The notes: generated from the letters alone by a model not told the origin. A stretch of 34,740 nt of DNA from Mycobacterium uberis (GCF_003408705.1 NZ_QAYL01000026.1:1-34740); one strand, 5' to 3'; numbered from the stretch's first letter, positions 1 to 9,068 are shown. Numbers and translations are program-made.

Positions 1-240
1 CTTAGTCCACGCTCCTGATTTCGGGTAGAACAGTTCAAACGCTATGGAGACCCTACAGGTGGAAAGGAACCTCCCGCCTATCGCGTAACCCTCACACAAA
101 AATCGTTCCCGGCTTTCGTTGTCGATGTGCGGTAGCACCATCTTGACCGCTACGTTTCATCAGCGTCTTTTCATAGAAACGGTAGATCATCCCGGCTCCG
201 CCGCGAGCCACTTGACGCGCACTCTATAAATCCGGCAGAG
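1..240 (-). pseudogene. Ser/Thr protein kinase N-terminal remnant, cut by window edge
   Basis: Two pieces of a Hanks-type kinase N-lobe can be read on the minus strand in different frames. The first is a glycine-rich loop reading GGAGMIYRFYEK at about 154-202. The second, 82-153, reads VAVKMVLPHIDNE and then RERFLCEG; this matches the beta-3 strand with the ATP-binding lysine (AVK) and the following helix of mycobacterial kinases. The one-base shift between the two pieces shows that the gene is dead. Any N-terminal start would lie further upstream, between about 240 and 400, where I see no clear homology. M. tuberculosis has no kinase next to nat, so this end of the window breaks synteny. The identity as a kinase is read from memory of the fold; which Pkn it is cannot be said. 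Confidence 0.4.
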
Positions 241-521
241 GCCAACTCCGCAGCGATCTCGCTCAGTGCAGACGCGGAACCGTTGATCGTTGATCTTTAA
301 CCCAATGTCTGCGCGCTCAGCCTTTCGTGCGAAAGTACGGTCCAGTGAGCTTAAGCGTAAGTGAATAGGAATGATCTGGTGTACGTTAACGATCGTTGTC
401 AAAAGATAAAATTTAGTGCCACCAACAGGAGGACGGTATCGTTCGTTGCTAGCCGGGTTGTGACGATGCCACGAAGAAGAGCTTAACCGGAGCCACTTTA
501 TGGTCAGTCAGAATGAGTTTT

Positions 522-1290
522 ATGACAGTGGATCTGGCCGGAAATTTCTACCGCATCAACTATTGTGGAGCTATTGTACTCAGCCTGGATCTGCTGCAGG
601 ACTTGGCTACTGTTCATATTTGAACCGTTCCGTTCGAGAACCGGAATCCGTTCCTGGAGTACCTGTCGACGACTTGAGTCGCCGGGGTGGCTATTGCTAC
701 GCGCATAACGAGTTGCTGGGCTACGTGTTGGCAGAAATTGGCTTTCAGGTGCGGCGCTTGGCCAGTCGGATGGTTGGGATATCCACGCCGGATGCGCTGC
801 TGCTGGCGCAGAGGCGAACAGTATTGGTAGTGACATTCCTGGCGTCCAGGGGCTGTACCTAGTAGAATTAGGCTCTAGTGGCTAAAAGCCTATATTACTC
901 TTTCATCTAGGAACCGGTAGTATCCGACAGGCGACGCATGAACCGTACCGAATTGATGATCGGGGCGATAGTCTGGTGCTGTAGATTTTGGTCTGTGGCG
1001 GATAGCAGGCGCTCTACGAATTCATTATGCAGACCCGGCTACAGATCGATCTGAAGGTGGGAAGTTAGTTTATCTAAAACCACCTTTCGTCACATTTTGT
1101 GACCAGTCTGACCGCTACAATAGTGATAGACGATGGGCTGTGGAACTTGTTTGACAGAAGCCTAGCCATCCATAGTGCCAGCGAGAAGGAGAAAATCCAC
1201 TTTGACGACGCGGCCGCGATTGTTGACCTCTGCATTACCAGTTTGTAATCAATTTTGGAATCCACGTTGAAGATATTAGCGCTTTCAATG
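522..1290 (+). pseudogene. nat: Arylamine N-acetyltransferase (nat, Rv3566c type), decayed
   Basis: Arylamine N-acetyltransferase moves an acetyl or propionyl group from CoA to arylamines. Here it is in pieces. The start region at 522 reads MTVDLAGNFYRINYCG and runs into an in-frame stop after LLQDLATVHI. Homology then continues in another frame from about 655 (VPVDDL, then RRGGYCYAHN), with the catalytic Cys codon still present at 695-697, but about ten residues are missing just before it. Further matches are LYEFIMQTRLQIDLKV (about 1012-1060) and DDAAAIVD (about 1204-1227), interrupted by stops. The position next to aspB and fadE33 matches M. tuberculosis, where nat follows hsaB. No hsaB is visible upstream here. 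The long open frame at 500-862 is part of this dead gene, not an intact one. Confidence 0.85.
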
Positions 1291-1344
1291 TCCTTGAAGC
1301 ACAAATAGATAAGGTTAGCGATATGCATCCGCGTTACCGAGTGG

Positions 1345-2385
1345 TAAGCCAGGTCATGATTCGCCGAAGAAACTCTAATCGATATTGTTAGTCGGTCCAG
1401 CGAATGCCAGCCAGAAGAACGAACAGCTGCGTGTGGTATCGAAGTCAATATCACCCATAGCTATAGCAAAGACTATGTAGAACAGTAACTTGAAGCAAAA
1501 AGTTAAGAGAGTCTTTGATGGACTCTCGAACTTCTGCGTATATGTAGAACGCACCGTCTATAGGTGCCAGCCGGTTGATGACGATTCCGCGCAAACCGTC
1601 GAGTAGAAGCGAGCGGTTGACACTTTAGTGGTGTAGATTGCGGTCAGCTTCGGTGGTTACCTCTCAGGGGTGAAAACCGTCACCTCCGCAATCTGCTACA
1701 GCGCAAGTGAGTAGATCGTGAGGCTACCCGTCAGGAAGTCCATTGTCTAGTGCCTCTCTGGTGCTATCAATAGCTAACCCAGCCTCTATCCAGTCATCGC
1801 GTGGTACTTAGAAAATCTATTTATTAACAAAGTATTTCGTTGTTTAGCTTTAAGAGAAGCTAGTTTGCGGCGCTCCTGCGTATACCAGGCTGTGGTATAG
1901 CTTTGCCGCTGATAAGCTGAACATCAAAGATCTCACCCCAGGACGCGATTGTCTCGAGCTCCATTGGTAGGATTGCAATTCCAGTAGGGTTGGCCGGTCT
2001 ATAAACGATAACGCCTCGCCCCGGCGGATCGAACTGGTTCAGCGTCGGAGCGATGGGCTGAAATCCCGTCTCGGGTCCGCATTAGATGGCCACTACCTCG
2101 CTATCCCAATGTTGATAAGATGTTCCGATAGCACGGGTATCTGTTACTGAACAACACCACTTGATCGCACAAGTCAAAGCAAACCAGGGAAGCCATCAGG
2201 AAGGAAACCATTGTTACAACCACTGCGTCGGAATCGACAGTGATGCAGTGCCGGTGCTGTTAATCTGCAATGATCGCAACGCGTAGTTCGGGGACACCCA
2301 GCATGAAGCTATAACTTAGTTAGTTGAGGCGCATGGCGACATTGGCAGCTCTGCTGCCGCCAGCAAAACGTCCATAACATAATAA
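1345..2385 (-). pseudogene. aspB: Aminotransferase AspB (Rv3565 type), decayed
   Basis: This is a fold-type I, PLP-dependent aminotransferase found directly downstream of fadE33, as in M. tuberculosis. Readable minus-strand pieces in order are VMDVLLAAAE (about 2380), GVPELRVAI, DSDAVVVT, RYPCYRNILSTLG, GPETGFQPIAPTLNQFDPP, YRPANPTGIAILP, FSKYHAMTG with the PLP-lysine motif (about 1800), RSLLLDGLRG (about 1610) and RLAPIDGAFYIYAEV. The last piece is FDTTRSCSFF, then LAFAG, near 1375-1450. They are separated by many stop codons and frameshifts. Nearly the full length of the gene is recognisable, so decay was by point mutation and small indels rather than deletion. Confidence 0.88.
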
Positions 2386-2420
2386 TCGAGATATGCTAAC
2401 GCGCAGTGCAACAAGGTCAT

Positions 2421-3368
2421 TCATTGTTGGATCACTTCAGATTCCAGTCGGCGCAACAGCGCGCGTGGCGAGTCGAGCAGCTGTGCACTGGCATGTGCGC
2501 GTTTGAAATACAAGTGCATGTTGTGTTCCCAGGTGATCGCAATGCTGCCGTGTAGCTGTATGCTTTCAGCGGCCACGGTACACAATGCTTCGGTGGCTGC
2601 CAGGCGAGCAGCAGCGGCGTTGGTGGGCGTTGGTGTGTTGCACGCGTCTGAGACCACGGCGTGGGCTGTCGCGATTGCAACGTACAGATCTGCCATTCTA
2701 TGCTTAAGTGCTTGAAAGCTACCGATCGGACGGCCAAATTGAACCCGGCTTTTGGCGTATTCTATGGTCAGGTCCAGACAGCGTTCAGCCGCGCCTATCT
2801 GCTCGGCAGCCAACAGGATGGCTGCGGCATCAGCGATGCCGGGGTCGGTACCGATCGCTTTGGTCTCTTCGGGCCGCACTCGGGCCAGCCGGCGGGTGGG
2901 GTCCATGGCGGCGACTGGCTGTGCGCTGAAGCGGGTCCACCTACTCAGTTGCCCGTCCGAGGCGGCGACGACGACGTCAGCGATGTCTCCGTTGACCACG
3001 TAATCGGCATCGAGCACAAGCGCGCCGATAGAGGTCCCCTCCGCGAGGGACTCCAGTGTTTTGGCATCCGGCTCAGCAGCGGCCAGAAGCGCTAGTTCCG
3101 CCAGTGTAGTGCCCAGCAACGGTGAAGGCGTCAGAGTCTGGCTTAGTTCCTGCAAAACAGTTGCGGCATCTGCTAGTTCGCCTCCTGCTCCACCCAACTC
3201 CTCGGGTATAACTAACGCGGCGGCGCCCACCTGTTCACATAAGAGTTGCCACAGCGATTCGTCGTAGCCGAGATCCGAGTCCATCGCCTCGCGCACCGCC
3301 GCAGTGCTTGCGTGCTTGGTTACCAGCGCGGCGACGGTCTCCCGAAGCATCTGCCGTTCTTCAGTCAT
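2421..3368 (-). CDS. fadE33: Acyl-CoA dehydrogenase subunit FadE33
   Basis: An acyl-CoA dehydrogenase-like subunit of 315 residues, close in length to the 318 of M. tuberculosis Rv3564. FadE31, FadE32 and FadE33 belong to the heteromeric FadE class of steroid catabolism and are placed late in HIP breakdown, after ring C opening. The start is the ATG at 3368, reading MTEERQMLRETVAAL; an upstream in-frame extension would overlap fadE32 and has no family counterpart. The C-terminal helical domain is clear: YAKSRVQFGRPIGSFQALKH and QLHGSIAITWEHNMHLYFKR. It begins two bases after the fadE32 stop, so the pair is translationally coupled. It is the last gene of the fadD3 operon that is still alive, because the following aspB is a pseudogene. 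Confidence 0.93.
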   Translation of the reverse strand: MTEERQMLRETVAALVTKHASTAAVREAMDSDLGYDESLWQLLCEQVGAAALVIPEELGGAGGELADAATVLQELSQTLTPSPLLGTTLAELALLAAAEPDAKTLESLAEGTSIGALVLDADYVVNGDIADVVVAASDGQLSRWTRFSAQPVAAMDPTRRLARVRPEETKAIGTDPGIADAAAILLAAEQIGAAERCLDLTIEYAKSRVQFGRPIGSFQALKHRMADLYVAIATAHAVVSDACNTPTPTNAAAARLAATEALCTVAAESIQLHGSIAITWEHNMHLYFKRAHASAQLLDSPRALLRRLESEVIQQ

Positions 3369-3370
3369 AC

Positions 3371-4306
3371 TCAAAGCGCCTCCAGCACGCGGCGTCGATG
3401 CTCCTCGGGAGTACCCCACGCTGATCGCAATGCTTGCACTCGCAGCAGCCACAGCGACAGGTCATGTTCAGCGGTGAAGCCGATAGCGCCGTGGGTTTGT
3501 AACGCCGAGCGAGCGGCCAACAGGCCAGCTTCGGCCGCAGCGGCTTTAGCCGCACTGACGTCGCGGCTAGCTAGCGATAACGCTGCGCCATATACTAACG
3601 GGCGGGCCAGTTCGATCGCGATGTGCACGTCTGCGAGCTTGTGTTTGATCGCTTGATATGAGCCGATCACCCGGCTAAATTGCGTCCGCTGTTTGGCGTA
3701 GTCGACAGCGGCATCCAGCAGCGCCTCGGCGGCACCAACTAGTTGTGCGGCAGTGGCCAGCACACCGAACTCGTAGGCACGCTTGACGTTTGCTTGCCAG
3801 GATGCACCGCTGGGTGCCACGTCGTATAGGTGGCGGCTGGGATCAACGGACTCATGGTAGTCACCGACGGTGGCTTCGGTGACACCACTACTGGTTGCCA
3901 GCAGCACCAGCCCGGCCGCCGCCGCGTCAACTGCGCGTGGCATCTGTGGCGGCATTGCGACGGTGGTGATGAGCTCGCCGGACGCCAGGTTCGCGCAGCG
4001 ACTGTTGTTGGCAAGTAAAATCGGTGCTACGGCAATAGACTCGGCCACCGGCCCCGGGACACACCAACGCCCGAGACGTTCGAGCGCAACCACGAGATCG
4101 ATTGGATGGGCATCGGGGCCATCAAACTTCTCAGGAACCGCCAACGTGGTGACACCAAGATCGGTAAGCCGTTCCCAGACTTTACGCCCGGGTGCGATGT
4201 TACCGGCGGACCAGGCGCGGACCGCACCAGGCAGGTCCACAGTGCCCAGCGCCGCGTCAATGGTGGCCGCGAAGTCGCGTTGCTGATCGTCTAGTTCGAA
4301 TCGCAT
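3371..4306 (-). CDS. fadE32: Acyl-CoA dehydrogenase subunit FadE32
   Basis: A 311-residue acyl-CoA dehydrogenase-family protein, ortholog of Rv3563. The chosen ATG at 4306 (MRFELDDQQRDFAATIDA) matches the family N-terminus; about 42 further in-frame residues upstream fall inside fadE31 and are unlikely to be used. The C-terminal half carries the FAD/partner-binding stretch YAKQRTQFSRVIGSYQAIKH and then ALQTHGAIGFTAEHDLSLWL. Short FadE proteins of this class generally need a longer partner subunit, and the likely partner is FadE31 immediately upstream, eight bases away. It lies in the fadD3-fadE31-fadE32-fadE33 operon of the KstR2 regulon. Confidence 0.93.
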   Translation of the reverse strand: MRFELDDQQRDFAATIDAALGTVDLPGAVRAWSAGNIAPGRKVWERLTDLGVTTLAVPEKFDGPDAHPIDLVVALERLGRWCVPGPVAESIAVAPILLANNSRCANLASGELITTVAMPPQMPRAVDAAAAGLVLLATSSGVTEATVGDYHESVDPSRHLYDVAPSGASWQANVKRAYEFGVLATAAQLVGAAEALLDAAVDYAKQRTQFSRVIGSYQAIKHKLADVHIAIELARPLVYGAALSLASRDVSAAKAAAAEAGLLAARSALQTHGAIGFTAEHDLSLWLLRVQALRSAWGTPEEHRRRVLEAL

Positions 4307-4314
4307 CGTGTCTT

Positions 4315-5451
4315 CTACCCGTCTTTTTCTCGGGGCAGGCCTAATAGCCGCTCTGAGATTATGTTGCGTTGGATTTCGTTGGTACCGGCATAGATCGGGC
4401 CGCCCAGTGCGAACAACAGGCCGTCGGCCCACGGGCCAGCGAGCTCTCCGTCGGCGCCCAGGAGGTCAAGAGCTGTCTGATGCAGTTGTACATCGAGGTC
4501 GGACCAGAACACTTTGGTGACCGAGGACTCTGCCCCCAGTTTTCCGCCGGCGGTTAGTCTGGTTACCGTTCCGAAGGTTTGGAGTCGGTAGGCCTGCGCC
4601 TTGATCCAAACATCGGTCACTCTGTCGGCGAAAGATGCTGGCGAACCGTTATCCTTCCACAATTGTACCAATCGTTCGGCGGAGGCCAGGAAGCGGGCCG
4701 GGCTGCGCAGTGACATTCCGCGCTCGTTACTCGACGTGCTCATTGCCGTCCGCCAACCGTCGTTCGGAGTGCCGATGACGTCGATATCAGGGACGAAGAC
4801 GTCATCGAAAAGGATCTCACCGAACCCGGTATCGCCACCAAGTTGGACAATGGGTCGCACCATGACACCTTCGGCTTTCAGATCGAACATGAAATACGTC
4901 AGCCCGTTATGGCGCTCCGCTGCGGGATCGGAGCGAAACAGGCCGAATCCCATTTCGGCAAACGGTGCCCGTGAACTCCAAATTTTCTGCCCGTTGAGCA
5001 GCCATCCGTGGTCCGTCTCGGTTGCGGTGGACCGCAACGATGCCAGGTCGCTGCCGGATTCGGGTTCCGACCATGCTTGGGACCAGATCTGTTCTCCACT
5101 GGCCATTTTGAGCAGTATCCGGTCTAATTGCTCTTGGGAGCCGTGTGCGAACAACGTCGGCGCCAGTATCGAGGTGCCATTGGTGCTAGCCCGTCCGGGT
5201 GCTCCAGCGCGGAAGTACTCCTCTTCGAACACCACCCAGTGCAGCAATGGCGCGTCGCGGCCACCGTACTTCTTTGGCCAAGTAATCACAGAAAGGCCTG
5301 CATCAAAAAGTACGCGGTCCCAACGACGGTGTTGTGCAAAGCCTTCGGCGTTGTCGTAGGATTTCGTCGGGATCAATTTAACGTTAGCCGATAGGAATTC
5401 ACGCACCTCAGCTTGGAAGGCTAGTGTCTCTTCGTCTAGTTCCAGGTCCAT
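4315..5451 (-). CDS. fadE31: Acyl-CoA dehydrogenase FadE31
   Basis: A full-length (378-residue) acyl-CoA dehydrogenase, ortholog of Rv3562, acting on CoA-thioesters late in the degradation of the steroid C/D rings. Family landmarks are visible: AWSEPESGSDLASLRSTA (FAD and substrate loop), NGQKIWSSRAPFAEMGF, QLGGDTGFGEILFDDVFVP, and the C-terminal GGPIYAGTNEIQRNIISERL, followed by LGLPRE. The start at 5451 (MDLELDEETLAFQAEVREF) agrees with the family; the frame is open 22 codons further upstream, but those codons lie within fadD3. One base separates it from the fadD3 stop. It is probably the larger, catalytically complete partner for the short FadE32 and FadE33 subunits; that pairing is inferred from the literature on this FadE class. 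Confidence 0.94.
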   Translation of the reverse strand: MDLELDEETLAFQAEVREFLSANVKLIPTKSYDNAEGFAQHRRWDRVLFDAGLSVITWPKKYGGRDAPLLHWVVFEEEYFRAGAPGRASTNGTSILAPTLFAHGSQEQLDRILLKMASGEQIWSQAWSEPESGSDLASLRSTATETDHGWLLNGQKIWSSRAPFAEMGFGLFRSDPAAERHNGLTYFMFDLKAEGVMVRPIVQLGGDTGFGEILFDDVFVPDIDVIGTPNDGWRTAMSTSSNERGMSLRSPARFLASAERLVQLWKDNGSPASFADRVTDVWIKAQAYRLQTFGTVTRLTAGGKLGAESSVTKVFWSDLDVQLHQTALDLLGADGELAGPWADGLLFALGGPIYAGTNEIQRNIISERLLGLPREKDG

Positions 5452-5452
5452 T

Positions 5453-6997
5453 TCAAGACATTCCTTGCAGTTGTAGTTTGATAACCTTGCCGCCGGCATT
5501 GCGTGGCAACGTGTCAACGAACCGTACTGACCTCGGTGCCTTAAAGTTCGCTAAATGCTCACGGGCATAATCGATCACAGATTTTTCGTCAATTGTCGAG
5601 CCTTGCCTGGCTACCACGAATGCTCGGCCAATCTCTCCCAGGCGCTGGTCGGGAACTCCGACTACCGCAACATCGGCAACTCCGTCCATCCGGGCCAGTA
5701 CCTGTTCGATTTCGACGGGGTAGACATTGAATCCACCGCAGATGTACATGTCCTTTAGTCTTCCGGTAATTCGCAAGTTTCCGGCCGCATCGACGGCTCC
5801 GATATCGCCAGTGTGTAGCCAACCTTCGGCATCGATAGCCGCGGCAGTCGCTTCCGGGTCGTCTAGGTAGCCCAGCATGACGTTCGGCCCGCGCAGCAAC
5901 ACTTCACCGGCTTCTCCGTCGACCGCTGAGTCGATGCGCAATTGGAAGTCAGCGAACGGGCGACCGCAGGTAGTGGCGACTGTTACCATGTCGTCGTCGG
6001 CGCGGCACATGGTTCCCATACCGTTGGCTTCGGTCAGACCGTAGGCGGTCAACACGGTGTCGATGTCGAGTTCGGACTGTATACGTTCCATCAGCACCAC
6101 CGGCACGGTAGTCGCTCCGGTCACCGCGAACCGTAGCGAACTTAGGTCGTAGTCACTGCGGGCCGGGTGATCGAGCAGGGTCTGGTAGATGGTGGTCGGC
6201 CCAGGCAGCACCGTGATGCGGTGTTGCTCGATGGCCTGCAGTGCGCGCAGCGGGTCGAATGTGAGGTGTGGGATCAGCGTCGCACCGGTTTGTAAGCAGG
6301 CCAAGATGCCGGCTTTATAGCCGAAGTTATGAAAGAACGGATTGATGCACAGGTAGCGGTCTCCGCTGGTGATTTCGCCGCAGGCGGCCCACGCCGCCGA
6401 GCCCGACAGCGATTGCCGGTGCGCGCACAACACGCCTTTGCTGCGGCCGGTGGTGCCGGAAGTGAACAGGATGTCGCTGACGTCGTCAGGCGCGACGGCG
6501 GTAGCGCGTTCCGTTACGGCAGCGATGGCACTCGGTTCGCGGCCCTGGGCCATGAAGTCGTCCCAGGTTCCATCGTTTGTTTCTACCGGAACCCGGACAA
6601 TGTGCCGCAACGCCGGCAGAGCAGCGCGATCTAGTTCAGCCACCCGGTCGGCGTCGAGGAACTGGCCCATCGCGAACAGTACCGGCGTGTTGGTGCGGGC
6701 GAGGATGTCAGCGGCTTCCTCAGCTGTGTAACGGGTATTGACAGGTACCAGCGTGGCACCGGCGTGGTGGATCGCGAGACACGCTACCACCCAGTGCCAG
6801 GTGTTGGGCGACCAGATTGCTACCCGGTCGCCGGGCGCGACGCCGAGTGTGATCAGTGCCGCGGCGGCTCGGTATACCTCGTCACGCAAGGCGGCTGCCG
6901 TGAAACATCGGTCGTCGGTGATCAACGCGTCGTGATCAGGAAGCGCACCCACGAAACGATCCAGCACCGCAGGCACGGTATAAGGACCGTTTGTCAT
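5453..6997 (-). CDS. fadD3: HIP-CoA synthetase FadD3
   Basis: An acyl-CoA synthetase of 514 residues. FadD3 activates the two-ring intermediate HIP (3aα-H-4α(3'-propanoate)-7aβ-methylhexahydro-1,5-indanedione) to HIP-CoA, the entry step of ring C/D breakdown; HIP-CoA is also the effector for KstR2. The AMP-binding P-loop FTSGTTGRSKG is at about residues 178-188, followed by AYGLTEANGMGT, the hinge region GRLKDMYICGGFNVYPVEIE, and the C-terminal catalytic lysine in RNAGGKVIK (about Lys504). The ATG at 6997 is preceded by a strong ribosome site, GAGGAGG. It leads the minus-strand operon fadD3-fadE31-fadE32-fadE33 and diverges from fadE30 across a region with a KstR2 box. Confidence 0.96.
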   Translation of the reverse strand: MTNGPYTVPAVLDRFVGALPDHDALITDDRCFTAAALRDEVYRAAAALITLGVAPGDRVAIWSPNTWHWVVACLAIHHAGATLVPVNTRYTAEEAADILARTNTPVLFAMGQFLDADRVAELDRAALPALRHIVRVPVETNDGTWDDFMAQGREPSAIAAVTERATAVAPDDVSDILFTSGTTGRSKGVLCAHRQSLSGSAAWAACGEITSGDRYLCINPFFHNFGYKAGILACLQTGATLIPHLTFDPLRALQAIEQHRITVLPGPTTIYQTLLDHPARSDYDLSSLRFAVTGATTVPVVLMERIQSELDIDTVLTAYGLTEANGMGTMCRADDDMVTVATTCGRPFADFQLRIDSAVDGEAGEVLLRGPNVMLGYLDDPEATAAAIDAEGWLHTGDIGAVDAAGNLRITGRLKDMYICGGFNVYPVEIEQVLARMDGVADVAVVGVPDQRLGEIGRAFVVARQGSTIDEKSVIDYAREHLANFKAPRSVRFVDTLPRNAGGKVIKLQLQGMS

Positions 6998-7049
6998 CGC
7001 ATATTCCTCCTCGCGCCGCTACGCGGTGCGCATCGTCACCGTGCTACAA

Positions 7050-7063
7050 AGCAAGTGCTTGGT
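7050..7063. promoter_or_regulatory. KstR2 operator between fadD3 and fadE30
   Basis: The 14-mer AGCAAGTGCTTGGT fits the KstR2 consensus AnCAAGnnCTTGnT at all fixed positions. It lies between the divergent fadD3 and fadE30 genes, one of the places where M. tuberculosis has a KstR2 site. It ends 17 bases before the fadE30 start and should control both directions. Confidence 0.88.
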
Positions 7064-7067
7064 AGGT

Positions 7068-7073
7068 TAGTCT
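7068..7073 (+). promoter_or_regulatory. Putative -10 element of a leaderless fadE30 promoter
   Basis: TAGTCT fits the mycobacterial -10 pattern TANNNT and ends seven bases before the fadE30 ATG, the spacing expected when transcription starts at the start codon. No clear Shine-Dalgarno sequence precedes the ATG. An overlapping alternative, TAGGTT (7063-7068), would give a short leader instead. Confidence 0.45.
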
Positions 7074-7080
7074 ACAGGTC

Positions 7081-8229
7081 ATGCAGGATGTCGAAGAGTT
7101 CCGGGCGGAAAGTCGTCACTGGCTCGCTGACAATCTCGTGGGCGAATTCGCAGCCCTGAAGGGGCTCGGCGGGCCGGGACGCGAGCACGAGGCGTTCGAG
7201 GAGCGTTGGGTTTGGAATCAGCATCTGGCGGCGGCCGGACTGACGTGTCTGGGCTGGCCGGTCGAACATGGTGGGCGAGGTTTGTCGACTGCACACCGGG
7301 TGGCATTCTATGAGGAGTACGCCCGCGCCGACGCGCCGGCCAAGGTTAATCACTTTGGTGAGGAACTGCTGGGGCCCACGCTGATCGCATTCGGGACGCC
7401 CAAGCAACAGCAGCGTTTCCTGCCGCGCGTACTTGATGTCACTGAGCTGTGGTGCCAAGGGTATTCAGAACCCGGCGCCGGCAGTGACCTGGCGAATGTG
7501 TCGACTACGGCCAAGCTTGAGGGCGATCAATGGGTGATCAACGGTCAGAAGGTCTGGACGTCTTTGGCGCACCTGTCGCAATGGTGCTTCGTGATCGCGC
7601 GCACCGAGAAAAACTCCAAGCGGCACGCCGGACTGTCGTGCCTGCTGGTGCCGTTGGACCAGCCTGGAGTCCAGATCCGGCCAATTGTCCAGATCACTGG
7701 TACCTCGGAGTTCAACGAGGTGTTCTTCGACGACGCCTGTACCGACGTCGGCATGGTAGTCGGTCAGCCTGGCGATGGTTGGCGGGTCGCGATGGGCACA
7801 CTGACTTTCGAGCGCGGAGTCTCGACTCTAGGGCAGCAAATCGTTTATGGTCGTGAGCTTTCCAGGCTGGCTGAGCTCGCACAGCGCAATGGTGCTGCGG
7901 ATGACCCGTTCATCCGGGAACGACTGACCCGGTCCTGGGCCGGATTGCACGCGATGCGTTGCTATGCTCTGGCTACCATGGATGTCGAGCAGCCTGGCCA
8001 AGACAACGTGTCAAAGCTGCTGTGGGCCAACTGGCACCGCGGTCTGGGTGAGTTGGCGATGGATGTGATCGGCAAACCCGGCATAACCTTGGCCGACGGC
8101 GAGATGGACGAATGGCAGCGGCTGTTTCTATTCACCCGGGCAGACACCATCTACGGCGGTTCCAATGAGATCCAACGCAACATTATCGCCGAGCGGGTGC
8201 TCGGTTTGCCCCGGGAGGGTAAGGGATGA
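7081..8229 (+). CDS. fadE30: Acyl-CoA dehydrogenase FadE30
   Basis: A 382-residue acyl-CoA dehydrogenase, ortholog of Rv3560c. In the HIP pathway FadE30 carries out the first dehydrogenation of the propionyl side chain after FadD3 and reduction of the ring ketone, starting a beta-oxidation round. Landmarks are GYSEPGAGSDLANVSTTA, NGQKVWTSLAHLSQWCFV, FNEVFFDDACTDVGMVVGQP, and the C-terminal DTIYGGSNEIQRNIIAERVL followed by GLPRE. The ATG at 7081 matches the family start (MQDVEEFR). Its stop overlaps the ipdF start by four bases (ATGA), so the two are coupled. A KstR2 box and a plausible leaderless -10 lie directly upstream. Confidence 0.96.
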   Translation: MQDVEEFRAESRHWLADNLVGEFAALKGLGGPGREHEAFEERWVWNQHLAAAGLTCLGWPVEHGGRGLSTAHRVAFYEEYARADAPAKVNHFGEELLGPTLIAFGTPKQQQRFLPRVLDVTELWCQGYSEPGAGSDLANVSTTAKLEGDQWVINGQKVWTSLAHLSQWCFVIARTEKNSKRHAGLSCLLVPLDQPGVQIRPIVQITGTSEFNEVFFDDACTDVGMVVGQPGDGWRVAMGTLTFERGVSTLGQQIVYGRELSRLAELAQRNGAADDPFIRERLTRSWAGLHAMRCYALATMDVEQPGQDNVSKLLWANWHRGLGELAMDVIGKPGITLADGEMDEWQRLFLFTRADTIYGGSNEIQRNIIAERVLGLPREGKG

Positions 8230-9014
8230 ATCTGTATGTTGCGCCGCAAGAGGTTGCTGGACACGGGATTTTGGACAGAAAGGTAGTGGTCGTGACTGCA
8301 GCCGCCGGAACCGGAATCGGCTCTGCCACCGCACGACGGGCCCTAGTTGAGGGCGCCGACATAGTGCTCTCTGACCATCATGAACGACGGCTGAAGGAGA
8401 CCGCCGCCGAGCTGTCGGCACTGGGACTGGGTCGAGTGGAAAGCGTGGTGTGTGATGTGACGTCCACCACCCAAGTCAATGTCCTCGTCGCGTCGGCCAT
8501 CGCCCGGATGGGTCGCATCGATGTGCTGGTCAACAACGCGGCGCTGGGCGGGCAAACTCCGGTGATCGACATGACCGACGATGAATGGGACTGCGTTCTA
8601 AACGTGACGCTTACCTCGGTGTTCCGGGCTACCCGCGCGGCACTGAGGTATTTCCGCGACGTGCCACACGGAGGGGTGATTGTCAACAATGCCAGCGTCC
8701 TTGGCTGGCGCGCTCAGCACTCGCAGTCGCACTATGCAGCCGCCAAAGCTGGGGTGATGGCGCTGACCCGATGCAGCGCAATGGAAGCCGTCGAATACGG
8801 AGTCCGGATCAACGCGGTCTCACCCAGCATCGCACGCCACAAGTTTCTGGACAAGACGACCTCGACAGAGCTACTCGACCGATTATCCGCCGGCGAGGCG
8901 TTTGGGCGTGCCGCCGAGCCTTGGGAAGTGGCGGCTACAATTGCGTTCTTAGCCAGTGATTACTCTAGTTACCTCACCGGTGAGGTGATCTCCGTATCCA
9001 GTCAGCATCCGTAA
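8226..9014 (+). CDS. ipdF: Short-chain dehydrogenase IpdF
   Basis: A 262-residue SDR oxidoreductase, ortholog of Rv3559c (IpdF), which acts on the ring hydroxyl/ketone of the HIP-CoA series. The cofactor motif here is TAAAGTGIGSATAR (about residues 24-37), followed by NNAALGG, Ser157 in NNASVLG, and the catalytic Tyr170-x3-Lys174 in SHYAAAKAG. The C-terminal SYLTGEVISVSSQHP is typical of the ortholog. The ATG overlaps the fadE30 stop. M. tuberculosis has PPE64 between this gene and kstR2; here only 54 bases separate them, so PPE64 is absent from this site. Confidence 0.95.
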   Translation: MNLYVAPQEVAGHGILDRKVVVVTAAAGTGIGSATARRALVEGADIVLSDHHERRLKETAAELSALGLGRVESVVCDVTSTTQVNVLVASAIARMGRIDVLVNNAALGGQTPVIDMTDDEWDCVLNVTLTSVFRATRAALRYFRDVPHGGVIVNNASVLGWRAQHSQSHYAAAKAGVMALTRCSAMEAVEYGVRINAVSPSIARHKFLDKTTSTELLDRLSAGEAFGRAAEPWEVAATIAFLASDYSSYLTGEVISVSSQHP

Positions 9015-9039
9015 CTATAGCTCTATCTTCAACTCGCCG

Positions 9040-9053
9040 AGCAAGCGCTTGGT
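9040..9053. promoter_or_regulatory. KstR2 operator upstream of kstR2
   Basis: AGCAAGCGCTTGGT matches AnCAAGnnCTTGnT at every fixed position. It lies in the ipdF-kstR2 gap and ends 15 bases before the kstR2 start, fitting autorepression. Confidence 0.88.
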
Positions 9054-9056
9054 TGA

Positions 9057-9062
9057 TATCCT
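9057..9062 (+). promoter_or_regulatory. Putative -10 of a leaderless kstR2 promoter
   Basis: TATCCT fits TANNNT and is followed by exactly six bases and then the GTG start of kstR2. There is no Shine-Dalgarno sequence. This is the spacing expected for a leaderless transcript, and the element sits three bases beyond the KstR2 box. Confidence 0.45.
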
Positions 9063-9068
9063 AACTAT

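Noticed and set aside
500..862. A 120-residue open frame as an intact gene
   Set aside because: It contains the NAT catalytic segment, but the N-terminus lies in another frame with a stop and the C-terminus is lost. It is part of the nat pseudogene.
2503..5359. Long plus-strand open frames opposite fadE33, fadE32 and fadE31
   Set aside because: They are shadow frames of GC-rich coding sequence. The minus-strand products match known families over their full length, and the plus-strand ones match nothing.
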